Part shown: positions 13,356-21,669 of the stretch, one piece after another | Position numbering within the stretch: position 1 is the first letter of the stretch | Layout: each line of letters starts with the position of its first letter | Source: Actinomycetospora succinea | Lineage (GTDB): Bacteria > Actinomycetota > Actinomycetes > Mycobacteriales > Pseudonocardiaceae | DNA: 64,000 nucleotides | Direction: 5' to 3' | Assembly: GCF_004363095.1 (NCBI RefSeq) | Contig: NZ_SNYO01000013.1 | Coordinates: 95,589 to 159,588, forward strand | Made by a program: the position numbers and the translations under genes | The notes under the pieces: model-generated | Seen by the model: only the letters and a program-made list of their open reading frames with translations | Databases searched by the model: none | Told to the model about the DNA's origin: nothing

Positions 13356-13784
13356 GTGGCGACGGTCTTCACAAAGATCATCAACGGTGAGATCCCCGGG
13401 CGGTTCGTCTGGTCGGACGACCAGGTGGTCGGGTTCCTCTCGATCAACCCCCTCGGTCCCGGCCACGTGCTGGTGGTGCCGCGGGAGGAGGTCGACCAGT
13501 GGCTCGACGCCCCGGACGGCCTGTTCGAGCACGTCATGGGGGTGGCCAAGAGCATCGGCGCGGTGATCCGTGACGTCTGGTCGCCGCCGCGGGTGGCGCT
13601 GATGATCGCGGGCTTCGAGGTGCCCCACCTTCACGTGCACGTCCACCCGGCCTGGGGCCTCGAGGCGTTCGACTTCAGCCGGGCCGAGAGCGACCCGGAC
13701 CAGGACGAGATGGAGCGCCACGCCGAGGCGATCCGTGAGGGGCTGCGGTCGGCGGGCCACGGGGACGCCGTCCCCGCCCGATGA
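13356..13784 (+). CDS. HIT family hydrolase
   Basis: A 142-residue histidine-triad protein (nucleotide hydrolase/AMP-lysine hydrolase type). The triad is HLHVHVHP near residue 90, and the N-terminus ATVFTKIINGEIPGRFV is characteristic. I chose GTG 13356 rather than ATG 13347 because a TAGCAT -10 box (13343-13348) ends 7 nt before it, implying a leaderless transcript starting at the G of GTG. It overlaps the next gene by 4 nt (ATGA), and the three genes to 15024 form one operon. Confidence 0.93.
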   Translation: MATVFTKIINGEIPGRFVWSDDQVVGFLSINPLGPGHVLVVPREEVDQWLDAPDGLFEHVMGVAKSIGAVIRDVWSPPRVALMIAGFEVPHLHVHVHPAWGLEAFDFSRAESDPDQDEMERHAEAIREGLRSAGHGDAVPAR

Positions 13785-14395
13785 CCCAGCTCCTGCTCGT
13801 CCGCCACGCCGAGCCCCTCGCGGCGACCGCCGAGCCCGGCGCGGCCGGCGCCGACCCCGCGATCTCCGCGCGCGGAGAGGAGCAGGCCGACCGGTTCGCG
13901 AAGTGGCTCGCCGGCGCGCCCGACCGCGACGGCGTCGCCGAGATCGTCACCTCGACGATGCGCCGCGCCCGCGAGAGCGCGGCGCCGGCCGTGCGGCTGC
14001 TCGGGGCGCCGGAGCCCGCCGCCGTGGAGGACCTCTGCGAGTTCGACGCCGGACGCGCGAGCTACCGCCCGGTGCACCTGCGCGACGACGCCGACGAGGA
14101 CTGGCAGGCCATCCGCGCCGGGGTCTTCCCCGCGTACGTCGACGGCCCCGCGTTCACGGCCCGCGTCCTGGCCGCCCTCGACGCGATCGCGGCGCGCCAG
14201 GACCCGCGGGCCACCGCCGTCGTCGTCTGCCACGCCGGCGTGATCAACACCTACGTCGCGGCGATCCTGGGGATCGAGCGGCCGCTGACGTTCCCGCTGC
14301 ACCACACCTCGGTGACGCGGGTGCTGGTGTCGCGGTCGGGGACGCGCCGGGTGAGCTCGGTGAACGAGACGCAGCACCTCGCGGGCATGGTGTGA
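13781..14395 (+). CDS. Histidine phosphatase family protein
   Basis: A 204-residue member of the phosphoglycerate mutase-like branch. The phospho-acceptor His is in LLLVRHAEPL at the N-terminus, Arg/Glu residues follow in TSTMRRARESAAP, and the second His is in VVVCHAGVINTYVA. ATG 13781 overlaps the HIT stop. The substrate is unknown; pairing with a HIT hydrolase suggests a phosphomonoester or nucleotide. Confidence 0.9.
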   Translation: MTQLLLVRHAEPLAATAEPGAAGADPAISARGEEQADRFAKWLAGAPDRDGVAEIVTSTMRRARESAAPAVRLLGAPEPAAVEDLCEFDAGRASYRPVHLRDDADEDWQAIRAGVFPAYVDGPAFTARVLAALDAIAARQDPRATAVVVCHAGVINTYVAAILGIERPLTFPLHHTSVTRVLVSRSGTRRVSSVNETQHLAGMV

Positions 14396-15024
14396 CCGAG
14401 GAGCCGCGCGGGGACTGGCTCGGCCCCGAGCGCCTGCTCGCCTTCAGCGATGGCGTCGTGGCGATCGCGCTGACCCTGCTCGTGCTCCCGCTCGCCGAGC
14501 TCGTGCCCGAGGCGGGAGAGGCCACGCGCTCGGGGCTGAGCGTCATCACCGAGAACCTCGCGCCGATCGGCAGCTTCGTCCTGAGCTTCGTGGTCATCGC
14601 CCGGTTCTGGGCCGCGCACCACCGGGTCTTCAACGCCGCGACGCGGGTCAGCCCGCGGCTCGTGTGGGTCAACACGGTCTGGCTGTTCACGATCGTCGTG
14701 CTGCCCTTCCCCACCGAGATGGTCGGGGCGTTCGAGGACGACCCGTTCACGCTGCGCTTCTACGTGTTCACGCTGTTCGTCAGCAGCGCGCTCCTGTCGG
14801 TCATGACGATCATGGTGCGGCGCTCGCTGGAGAGCGAGGACCACCGGGCACCGCGTCACGTCGCCACCGGCAGCACGGCCTCGCTCTTCCTCCTCGTCTT
14901 CCTGGTGACGCTCGTGGCGCCGCAGCTCGGGTACTGGCCCCTGCTGCTGCTCCTCGCCACCAACCCCGTCGAGCGCCTCCTCGGCCCCGTCATCGACCGC
15001 CGGCTGAACCGCGCCCGGGGCTGA
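14392..15024 (+). CDS. TMEM175-like (DUF1211) membrane protein, putative potassium channel
   Basis: A 210-residue membrane protein with GTG start at 14392, overlapping the previous stop as GTGA. The first helix carries FSDGVVAIALTLLVLPL, matching the R-x3-FSDG signature of bacterial TMEM175 channels (the Arg is in PERLLAFSDG). Six hydrophobic segments are visible, the length of one channel repeat, so a tetramer would be needed. Function as a K+ leak channel follows from the family; its coupling to the two upstream hydrolases is unexplained. Confidence 0.85.
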   Translation: MTEEPRGDWLGPERLLAFSDGVVAIALTLLVLPLAELVPEAGEATRSGLSVITENLAPIGSFVLSFVVIARFWAAHHRVFNAATRVSPRLVWVNTVWLFTIVVLPFPTEMVGAFEDDPFTLRFYVFTLFVSSALLSVMTIMVRRSLESEDHRAPRHVATGSTASLFLLVFLVTLVAPQLGYWPLLLLLATNPVERLLGPVIDRRLNRARG

Positions 15025-15062
15025 GCCTTGAACGCCGCGCCCCCGTGGACGACGCTCCGACC

Positions 15063-16745
15063 ATGACCACGTCGGCGACCTCGCGCGCCGGGCAGCGGAT
15101 GGTCCTCGCCGCGATGACCCTCGCGAACGCGATGATCCTCGTGGACCAGACCGCGGTCCCGCTGGCCCTGCCCGACATCGCGCAGGACTTCCGGGTGAGC
15201 TCGCTGCTCGTGCAGTGGGTGCTCACGGCGAGCCTGCTGCCGCTGGCGGGCCTGCTGGTGCTCGGTGGGCGCCTCGGCGACCTGCTGGGGCGCCGCCGGG
15301 TGTTCCTGCTCGGCTCCGTGGTCTTCGCCGGCGCCTCGGCCGTCGGCGGCGTCGCGCCGGACTTCACCGTCCTCATCGTCGCCCGGGTGCTGCAGGGCTC
15401 GGGCGGCGCGCTGATGCTGCCGGCGACCGTGGCCATCCTCAGCAGCGCGTTCGACGCGAAGGAGCGCGGCCGGGCCCTCGGCGCCATGGGCGGGATCGCG
15501 GCCACCGCGGGCGCGCTCGGCCCCACGATCGGCGGCCTGCTGACCTCGGCGATCAGCTGGCGCGCCGTCCTGCTCGTCAACCTCCCGCTGCTCGCCGTGA
15601 CGCTGTGGGCGACCCTGCGCGCGGTGCCGCCGGACCCGCCGCGCCGGCGCGGGGTCCACGTCGACCTGCCGGGCGCGGCCCTGCTCGGGCTCGTCCTCGT
15701 CGGCCTCGTGTTCGGGCTCGCCCAGACGACCACCGAGGGCTGGACGGCCCCCGACGTGCTCGTCTCCCTGGCCGTCGCCGTGCTCGCCGCGGTCCTGTTC
15801 GTCGTCCGGGAGCGGCGCGTCGCCGACCCGCTGCTCGACCTCGGGCTGCTCGCGCGCAGCCGGGACTACCGCGGGGCGACGATCTCCCAGGCCCTCGCCG
15901 GCATGGCGGAGATGGGGCTCGGGCTGATCCTGCCGCTCGCCCTCGTGCTCAACCTGGAGATGGATCCCGCGCTGGCGGGGCTCGCGCTGCTGGCCACGAC
16001 GGTGCCGATGGTGGCGATCGCCCCGCTGGTCGGGCGCTGGTACGACAAGGCGGGTGGGCGTCCGCCGCTGGTGGTGGGCTTCGCGCTCCTCGCGGTGTCC
16101 GGGGTCCTGCTCGCCCTCGGCATGCCGGCCAACGACTTCTGGGCGCTGCTGCCGGGCCTCGTCGTCTACGGCGTCGGGCTCGCGGTGGTGCTCACCGTCA
16201 ACGACCCGGTCGGCCTCGACACCGTGCCCGAGCGCGACCACGGCCAGGCGTCGGGCGTGTCCGCGACGGCCGAGCAGGGCGGCGGCGCCGTCGGGATCGC
16301 GCTGCTCTACGCCCTGCTGCACCTGACCTACATCCAGTCGCTGGTCGACGGCGTCGCGGAGCGCGGGCTCCCGCCGCTGACGCCCGAGCGCGGCATCGAG
16401 CTGCGCGACGCCCTCGCCGACGCCCAGCAGACGGGGCTGGTGCCGAGGACGTTCGACCCGCAGGTCGTCGAGTACCTCGACGTCGCCGAGCGCGCCTCCG
16501 ACCACGGCTACGTCGCGGCGTTCCTGGCCGTCACCGTGCTCGCCGTCATCGGCGCCGTCACCTCCGCCTGGCTGGTCCGGCGGCCGCCGGACCCCGCCAC
16601 CGTGGAGGCCGAGGCCGAGGTGCCGGACACGGAGTGGGGAGCGGACGGGACCCCGGAGCCGGGACCCGGCGACCGCGACTACCGCCACCCGGTCCGCCCA
16701 GCGCGTCTCCCGTCGACACCCCGGTCACGCTCCGCGCCCGACTGA
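15063..16745 (+). CDS. MFS drug:H+ antiporter, DHA2 (14-TM) family
   Basis: A 560-residue exporter with ATG start at 15063. It has about 14 helices, motif A as GGRLGDLLGRRRVF, motif C-like GGIAATAGALGPTIGGLLT, and AMILVDQTAVPLALPDI in helix 1 (D-x-T-x-V-x-x-A-x-P/L of the QacA/EmrB group). A soluble loop of about 60 residues lies before the last helix, and the C-terminus is polar and Pro rich. Substrates are unknown. It is 38 nt after the TMEM175-like gene, possibly the same transcript. Confidence 0.92.
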   Translation: MTTSATSRAGQRMVLAAMTLANAMILVDQTAVPLALPDIAQDFRVSSLLVQWVLTASLLPLAGLLVLGGRLGDLLGRRRVFLLGSVVFAGASAVGGVAPDFTVLIVARVLQGSGGALMLPATVAILSSAFDAKERGRALGAMGGIAATAGALGPTIGGLLTSAISWRAVLLVNLPLLAVTLWATLRAVPPDPPRRRGVHVDLPGAALLGLVLVGLVFGLAQTTTEGWTAPDVLVSLAVAVLAAVLFVVRERRVADPLLDLGLLARSRDYRGATISQALAGMAEMGLGLILPLALVLNLEMDPALAGLALLATTVPMVAIAPLVGRWYDKAGGRPPLVVGFALLAVSGVLLALGMPANDFWALLPGLVVYGVGLAVVLTVNDPVGLDTVPERDHGQASGVSATAEQGGGAVGIALLYALLHLTYIQSLVDGVAERGLPPLTPERGIELRDALADAQQTGLVPRTFDPQVVEYLDVAERASDHGYVAAFLAVTVLAVIGAVTSAWLVRRPPDPATVEAEAEVPDTEWGADGTPEPGPGDRDYRHPVRPARLPSTPRSRSAPD

Positions 16746-16836
16746 TCGGCACCGTCATCCGGTCGTGACCCACGGGTGGTCCGCCGTGCCTACGGTGAGC
16801 CTTCCGCCGCCGCTCCCGACCTCCCGAGGAGATGCC

Positions 16837-18393
16837 GTGCCCGTCACGCCGCCCACCCCCGAAGAGCTCGCCGCCCTCGCCGAGCGCGACCGTCTGGGAC
16901 TCGACGCCGAGGGACTCGCGGCGTTCGCGCCGCTGGTCACCGGCTCGTTCGGGGCGTACGACCGGGTCGAGGAACTGTGGGCCGCGGAGGCCCCGGTCGC
17001 GCCGGAGCGGGAGTGGTCGTGGCCCGCGGCGGGGGAGAACCCGTGGGGCGCCTGGTACGTGCGCTGCCGCGTCGAGGGCGCGCCCGAGGGCCCGCTGGCG
17101 GGGCGGACCGTCGCCGTCAAGGACAACACCGCTGTCGCCGGGGTGCCGATGGCCAACGGGTCGCGCCTCGTCGACGGCTACGTCCCGGCGCGCGACGCGA
17201 CCGTCGTGACGCGCCTGCTCGAGGCCGGCGCCACCGTCACCGGCAAGTCCGTCTGCGAGGACCTCTGCTTCTCGGGCGGCAGCCACACCTCGCACACCGG
17301 GCCCGTGCGCAACCCTTGGGACCCGAGCCGGACCACCGGCGGCTCCTCCAGCGGGAGCGCGGCCCTGCTCGCGGCCGGCGAGGTCGACCTCGCGACCGGC
17401 GGCGACCAGGGCGGGTCGGTGCGCATGCCGGCCGCGATGAGCGGGATCGTCGGGCACAAGCCGACCCACGGCCTCGTGCCCTACACCGGCGCGTTCCCGA
17501 TCGAGTCGACGATCGACCACCTCGGTCCCATGACCCGCACGGTCCCCGACGCCGCCCTCGCGCTCGGGATCCTCGCCGGCCCCGACGGCCTCGACCCGCG
17601 CCAGCCCGACGCCGTGGTGCCCGTCGACTACCTCGCCGAGATCGCCCGCGGGGCCGAGGGGCTGCGCGTCGGCGTGGTCACCGAGGGGTTCGGGATCGAG
17701 GGCCTGTCCGCGCCGGGGGTCGACGCGAGCGTGCGGTCGGCGGTCGACGTGCTCGCCCGCGCGGGCCTGTCCGTCGACGAGATCTCGGTGCCGTGGCACC
17801 GGCACGCGTTCGACGTCTGGACGGTCGTCGCCACCGACGGCGTCGTCGCCCAGATGATCGAGGGCAACGGCTACGGGATGAACTGGGACGGGCTCTACGA
17901 CCCGGACCTCATCGCGCACTACGGGCAGCGCCGCGCCGACGGCGGGCACCTGTTCTCGGACACCGTGAAGATGGTGACGATGGCCGGGCGCCACGCCCTG
18001 ACCCGCGAGCACGGGCGGCACTACGCGATGGCCCGCAACCTGCTGCCCACGGCCCGCGCCGCCTACGACGCGGCGCTCGCCGACCACGACGTGCTGGTCA
18101 TGCCGACCGTCCCGATCCTGCCCAGCGTGATCCCGTCGGCCGACGCCCCGCCCGCCGAGGTCGTGGTGCGGGCCCTCGAGATGATCGTCAACACGGCGCC
18201 GACCGACGTCACCGGCCACCCCGCGACGTCCGTGCCCTCGGCCTCGGCGGACGGGCTCCCCGTCGGCATGATGATCATCGGTCGGCGCTTCGACGACGCC
18301 ACCTGCCTGCGCGTCGCCCACGCCTTCGAGCAGGCGGTCGGCGGCTTCCCGTCGCCGCACGTCGCGACGCCGGCGGCGGTGCCGGCGGGCTGA
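16837..18393 (+). CDS. Amidase (amidase signature family)
   Basis: A 518-residue amidase. GTG 16837 has AGGAG 7-11 nt upstream, and the open frame upstream of it is low quality. The Ser-cisSer-Lys machinery is present: Lys in VAVKDNT, the glycine/serine loop TTGGSSSGSAALLA, and GGDQGGSVRMPAA carrying the nucleophilic Ser. The GGDQGGS version and the length resemble actinobacterial nitrile-pathway amidases (EC 3.5.1.4), but no nitrile hydratase gene is nearby. Substrate not assignable. Confidence 0.93.
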   Translation: MPVTPPTPEELAALAERDRLGLDAEGLAAFAPLVTGSFGAYDRVEELWAAEAPVAPEREWSWPAAGENPWGAWYVRCRVEGAPEGPLAGRTVAVKDNTAVAGVPMANGSRLVDGYVPARDATVVTRLLEAGATVTGKSVCEDLCFSGGSHTSHTGPVRNPWDPSRTTGGSSSGSAALLAAGEVDLATGGDQGGSVRMPAAMSGIVGHKPTHGLVPYTGAFPIESTIDHLGPMTRTVPDAALALGILAGPDGLDPRQPDAVVPVDYLAEIARGAEGLRVGVVTEGFGIEGLSAPGVDASVRSAVDVLARAGLSVDEISVPWHRHAFDVWTVVATDGVVAQMIEGNGYGMNWDGLYDPDLIAHYGQRRADGGHLFSDTVKMVTMAGRHALTREHGRHYAMARNLLPTARAAYDAALADHDVLVMPTVPILPSVIPSADAPPAEVVVRALEMIVNTAPTDVTGHPATSVPSASADGLPVGMMIIGRRFDDATCLRVAHAFEQAVGGFPSPHVATPAAVPAG

Positions 18394-18401
18394 GCGCGTC
18401 C

Positions 18402-18543
18402 CGCGGAACTGAGCGAGGGGCACCTTCGCTCGGATAGGCGGGCGAGGGGCGCCTCTCGCCGGAACCCGCGAGGCGAGGTGTCTTGCGCGGAACTGAGCGA
18501 AGGGCACCTTCGCTCGGATAGGCGGGCGAGGGGCGCCACTCGC
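18402..18543 (+). repeat. Tandem 58-nt double-palindrome unit, two copies
   Basis: Units 18402-18459 and 18486-18543 match at 56 of 58 positions, with an 84-nt period. Each unit holds GAGCGAAGG-GCA-CCTTCGCTC (the first copy has one changed base) and a second palindrome around GGCGCC flanked by GCGAG/CTCGC. The first palindrome core equals that of the hairpin at 3339-3383. Confidence 0.85.
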
Positions 18544-18583
18544 TGAAACGTGGCCAGCGGGCGATCATGGCGGGCGCTCGCCC

Positions 18584-18690
18584 GCGACGAGCACGGTGCG
18601 CATGATCGACAGGCTTCGTCGCCTGCGCACCGTGCCCCTCGCGGCGCGACGACACCCACGGCTCCCTCGAGAGATCGATCCGGCGAGCTC
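18584..18690 (-). repeat. Dispersed hairpin element, copy 1
   Basis: Positions 18584-18613 (minus strand) match 35358-35387 (plus strand) at 27 of 30 bases, around CCTGTCGATCATGCG. The flanking shorter arm (to 18634) also aligns, so both copies fold into an asymmetric hairpin. A second block, 18667-18690, matches 35463-35486 at 21 of 24 bases. Confidence 0.7.
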
Positions 18691-18740
18691 GCCGGCCTCC
18701 GCCCTGCGCGAACACCGCCCCGCGGACGGCGCGGCGGCCC

Positions 18741-18753
18741 TAGCGTCCGGCGC
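18741..18753 (+). promoter_or_regulatory. Leaderless -10 box of the SnoaL-like gene
   Basis: TAGCGT at 18741-18746 is followed by exactly 7 nt and then the ATG, the spacing expected when transcription starts at the start codon. Confidence 0.5.
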
Positions 18754-19113
18754 ATGACGAGTCAGGACGACGTCGCGCTGGTCCTCGGCGCCTACGAGGC
18801 GTGGGAGCGCGGCGACATCGACGCCGCGGTCGCGCCGATGCACCCCGACATCGTGTGGATCGAGCCCGAGGAGTTCCCGATGCGCGGGGAGCGGCGCGGC
18901 CCGGCGGCGGTGCACGAGTACCTCGACGCGTCCCGGAAGGGCTGGCGGGAGATGCGGTCGCAGCGCCGGGCGAGCGTGGTCGGCGACACCGTCGAGATCG
19001 CCCACCACCTCGAGGGCGTCCTGCTCGACGGCACGCCGAACACGGTGGACGTCGTCGACGTGTTCACCGTCCGCGACGGGCAGGTGGTGCGGATGGAGGC
19101 CTACTGCAGGTAG
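18754..19113 (+). CDS. SnoaL-like / NTF2-fold small protein
   Basis: A 119-residue protein from ATG 18754. The pattern fits the SnoaL-like domain: helix VLGAYEAWERGDIDAAVAPM, then HPDIVWIEP, a central strand pair and the C-terminal DVFTVRDGQVVRMEAY. Such proteins are ketosteroid-isomerase-fold enzymes or binding modules; no specific reaction can be read. Its stop overlaps the stop of the antisense DUF2630 gene by 13 bp. Confidence 0.85.
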   Translation: MTSQDDVALVLGAYEAWERGDIDAAVAPMHPDIVWIEPEEFPMRGERRGPAAVHEYLDASRKGWREMRSQRRASVVGDTVEIAHHLEGVLLDGTPNTVDVVDVFTVRDGQVVRMEAYCR

Positions 19114-19328
19114 TCGTGCACCTGCTTCGCGGTCGCCTCGCCCGGGTCGCCGCCGAAGTCGCGGCCGGCGCGGCGGCGGCGCAGCGCGTCCCAGCACTGG
19201 TCGAGCTGCTCCTCGACCTGCGCGAGGCGCGCGCGGTCGTCGTCGGTGATCGCCTCGCCGTGCGCCCGCAGGCGGTGCTCCTCGTCGACCAGCGCGTGGA
19301 TCGTGCCCAGGGTGTCGTCGTCCGCCAT
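19101..19328 (-). CDS. DUF2630 small protein
   Basis: A 75-residue acidic helical protein (DTLGTIHALVDEEHRLR then LAQVEEQLDQCWDALRRRRA), the signature of DUF2630, common in actinobacteria. It probably forms a short helical hairpin or coiled coil. Function is unknown. ATG 19328. Its 3' end overlaps the convergent SnoaL-like gene by 13 bp, and it follows the lysyltransferase gene by 10 nt on the same strand, suggesting co-transcription. Confidence 0.88.
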   Translation of the reverse strand: MADDDTLGTIHALVDEEHRLRAHGEAITDDDRARLAQVEEQLDQCWDALRRRRAGRDFGGDPGEATAKQVHDYLQ

Positions 19329-19338
19329 GGTCGAGAGC

Positions 19339-21510
19339 CTAGCTCCGCACGAGGGCGACGAGGTCCCGCACGCCGGCGTCGGGCAGGTAGGCGCGCCCGA
19401 TGCCGATACCGACGCGCGGGAGGTCCGCCTCGTCGCGGTAGACGAGGAACATCGGCTCGTAGCGCGGCTGGAACTTCGCCTTGAACGTGTGCAGCGAGCG
19501 GAAGCCGTAGTAGGGCTCGAGCAGCTCGCCCATCCGGTCGAGGACGCGGTCGAGGACGTGCTCGCCCTCCACGGCGTCGTCCGAGTCGCCGGCCCGCGCC
19601 AATGGCGCGCCCGAGAGCGAGAGGAAGCGCGCGCCCTCGGCCTGGAAGGTCAGGCACGCCGAGGCGATGAGGTACTCGACCACGGCGCGGAAGCCGTCCT
19701 GGCTGCGGCGCATGACGTCGAGGGTCCAGCCGACGACCACGTCGTCCGGCCCGTACACCGGCAGCCACGAGGTGACGCCGTGGACCCGGCCCTCGGCGTC
19801 GACCGCGAGCCCGGTGCGCACCTCGGGGTCGAGCGCCTCCTCGACGCCGCCGAGGGTGAAGCCCATCTCGGGCAGGCCCTTGTCGCCGACCCACTCCTCG
19901 GAGATCGCCCGCACCTGCGCGACGACCGAGCGCGGCTCCTCGGCGAGGTTCACCATCCGGTGCTCGATCCCGGCCTTGCCCGCACGGTTGAAGGCGCTGC
20001 GCACGTTCTGCCAGGGCTTGCCCTTGAACTCGAGGCCCTCGAGGTCTATCAGCGTGTCCTCGGCGACCTGCAGGGCGCGCCAGCCGTCCGCGCGGGCGGC
20101 GTCGGCGAGCGCCTCGGTGGTCGAGAACAGGCACGGCATCCAGCCCGACCGCTCCGCCAGCGCCCGGAAGTCCTCCAGCGCCGCGGTCCGGTCGGCCGGG
20201 GCGACGATGGGGTCGCCGAGAGCCACGGCGACGCCCGCGTGCACCCGGTAGGCGGTGACCCCGTCGGCGTGCTCCAGGTACCGGTTCTCCGGCCACGTCG
20301 TCATCCACGACAGCGTCGAGCCGCCGTGGCGGTGCAGGGCGTCGCGGGCGACGTCGGGGCCGGTCGCCGCGCCGCCGGCCCGGCGCCGCAGCCGGCGGCG
20401 CGAGGGGACGGCGAACGCCTGCCGGCCGAGGACCAGCCACACCAGCAGCGCCGACCACAGCACCGCGTTGGGCACGAACACCGCGAGACCGACGAGCTCG
20501 ACCTGGTCCATCTGGCCGGTGCTCTGCGCCCAGATGACGACACCGACCACGAACAGCCCGACGAGCAGGTAGAACGCGCCGAGCACGAGGCCCGCGAGCC
20601 ACGCCAGACGGCGCCCGCGGCGCAGCCCCTCGGCGAGCACCAGCGAGATCACGACCGACACCAGCGTCTCGAGGAGCGTCGAGTCCGACGCCGTGCTGCC
20701 CAGCGGTCCGGCCACCGGCACCAGGAGGGTGAGCACGCGGATCACGGCGATGACGACGAGGCCCGCCGCCGCCACGAGCCGCCACTCGCGGCGTCCCGGG
20801 CGCCCGTTCGGGGTGGCGGGGGCGAGGTCCGGCCCGGCGATCCGCCTCCCGAGCGGCAGCGCCACCGCGAGCGCGAGCGTGTGGGCGGCGTCGGCGAGGT
20901 GGCCGAGGAACAGCAGCCCGACCAGCGCGACGCCGACGAGCACGAGGCGCAGCCGCAGGCGCCACGGCGCGCTGAGCGTGGCCGACGCGACCGCGAGCAC
21001 CGCGAGCACGCCGGTCGACAGGCCGCCGGTCAGCGCGCCGGCCAGCGCGACCGCCCACACCCAGCCGGTGGCGGCGAGCGCGACGACGACCCCGATCGCC
21101 AGGAGCACCGCGGCCAGCTGGGCGACGACGAGCACGGCCGCCGTGCGCCCCGACCCCAGCCGGCCCTCGGCCCAGCCCAGCCCGACGACGGCGAGGACGA
21201 ACCCCAGCAGCGCGCCGACCGGGTGGGTCCCGGCCAGCGCTGCGGACAGCGGCGTCCACCAGTGGCCCTCGGCGAGTGCGGGCACCCCGGTCGCGATCGA
21301 CGACGCCCACGTGCGGTCGGCGAGCGGCGTCCAGAACGCGCCGGTGCCGATCCCCGCGACGAGCACGAGGAGCGCCGTCACCGTCGTGACCGGCCGCCAG
21401 CGCGCGACCCCCGTGGCCCGGGCCCGCACGGCGCCGAAGCGTTCGCCACCGGGCTCCTCGGACTCCTCCTCCACCGGGTCCGTCGGCTCGGGCGGGGCGG
21501 TCGCCGTCAT
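19339..21510 (-). CDS. MprF/LysX-like membrane protein with phosphatidylglycerol lysyltransferase (DUF2156) domain
   Basis: A 723-residue protein; ATG 21510 has CAGGAGAA just upstream. The N-terminal half holds about twelve helices. The first part (HWWTPLSAALAGTHPVGALL, a GLSTG stretch and DAAHTLALAVALPLG) resembles a rhomboid-like fold without a convincing catalytic dyad. The C-terminal 330 residues are DUF2156 (GNAT-like): YRVHAGVAVALGDPI, EFKGKPWQNVRSAFNRAGKAG and TFKAKFQPRYEPMFLVYRD are family landmarks. It lacks a lysyl-tRNA synthetase domain, so it should use aminoacyl-tRNA made elsewhere to modify membrane lipid and lower negative surface charge. Confidence 0.88.
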   Translation of the reverse strand: MTATAPPEPTDPVEEESEEPGGERFGAVRARATGVARWRPVTTVTALLVLVAGIGTGAFWTPLADRTWASSIATGVPALAEGHWWTPLSAALAGTHPVGALLGFVLAVVGLGWAEGRLGSGRTAAVLVVAQLAAVLLAIGVVVALAATGWVWAVALAGALTGGLSTGVLAVLAVASATLSAPWRLRLRLVLVGVALVGLLFLGHLADAAHTLALAVALPLGRRIAGPDLAPATPNGRPGRREWRLVAAAGLVVIAVIRVLTLLVPVAGPLGSTASDSTLLETLVSVVISLVLAEGLRRGRRLAWLAGLVLGAFYLLVGLFVVGVVIWAQSTGQMDQVELVGLAVFVPNAVLWSALLVWLVLGRQAFAVPSRRRLRRRAGGAATGPDVARDALHRHGGSTLSWMTTWPENRYLEHADGVTAYRVHAGVAVALGDPIVAPADRTAALEDFRALAERSGWMPCLFSTTEALADAARADGWRALQVAEDTLIDLEGLEFKGKPWQNVRSAFNRAGKAGIEHRMVNLAEEPRSVVAQVRAISEEWVGDKGLPEMGFTLGGVEEALDPEVRTGLAVDAEGRVHGVTSWLPVYGPDDVVVGWTLDVMRRSQDGFRAVVEYLIASACLTFQAEGARFLSLSGAPLARAGDSDDAVEGEHVLDRVLDRMGELLEPYYGFRSLHTFKAKFQPRYEPMFLVYRDEADLPRVGIGIGRAYLPDAGVRDLVALVRS

Positions 21511-21669
21511 GGGTTCTCCTGGAGTGTCACGCTGCGCTGTCAGGCGACCGCGTCGCGCGGCTGAATGGGTGAGCTTCCGGACGAGTGTCCGACTCGGCGG
21601 CCCCGAAGACAATCCTCTGGGTGATCGAAAGTCTCGACGTGGCGCGCCGCGACGGCCACGATCAACGAC

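Larger units (their letters stand above)
18394..18753. other. 360-bp non-coding gap filled with hairpin repeats
   Basis: The gap contains two direct copies of a 58-nt double-palindrome unit (18402-18459 and 18486-18543), then a longer hairpin element (18584-18634) and a TCGAGAGATCG block (18667-18690) that have counterparts at 35338-35486. A TAGCGT -10 box at 18741 belongs to the next gene. I see no believable protein-coding frame. Confidence 0.75.

Noticed and set aside
18402..18543. CRISPR-like array
   Set aside because: Only two repeats of a palindromic 58-nt unit, no short spacers of uniform size and no cas genes.
18565..19197. 210-residue minus-strand frame over the repeat gap
   Set aside because: It spans hairpin repeats and the antisense of the SnoaL-like gene; no ribosome binding site or family.
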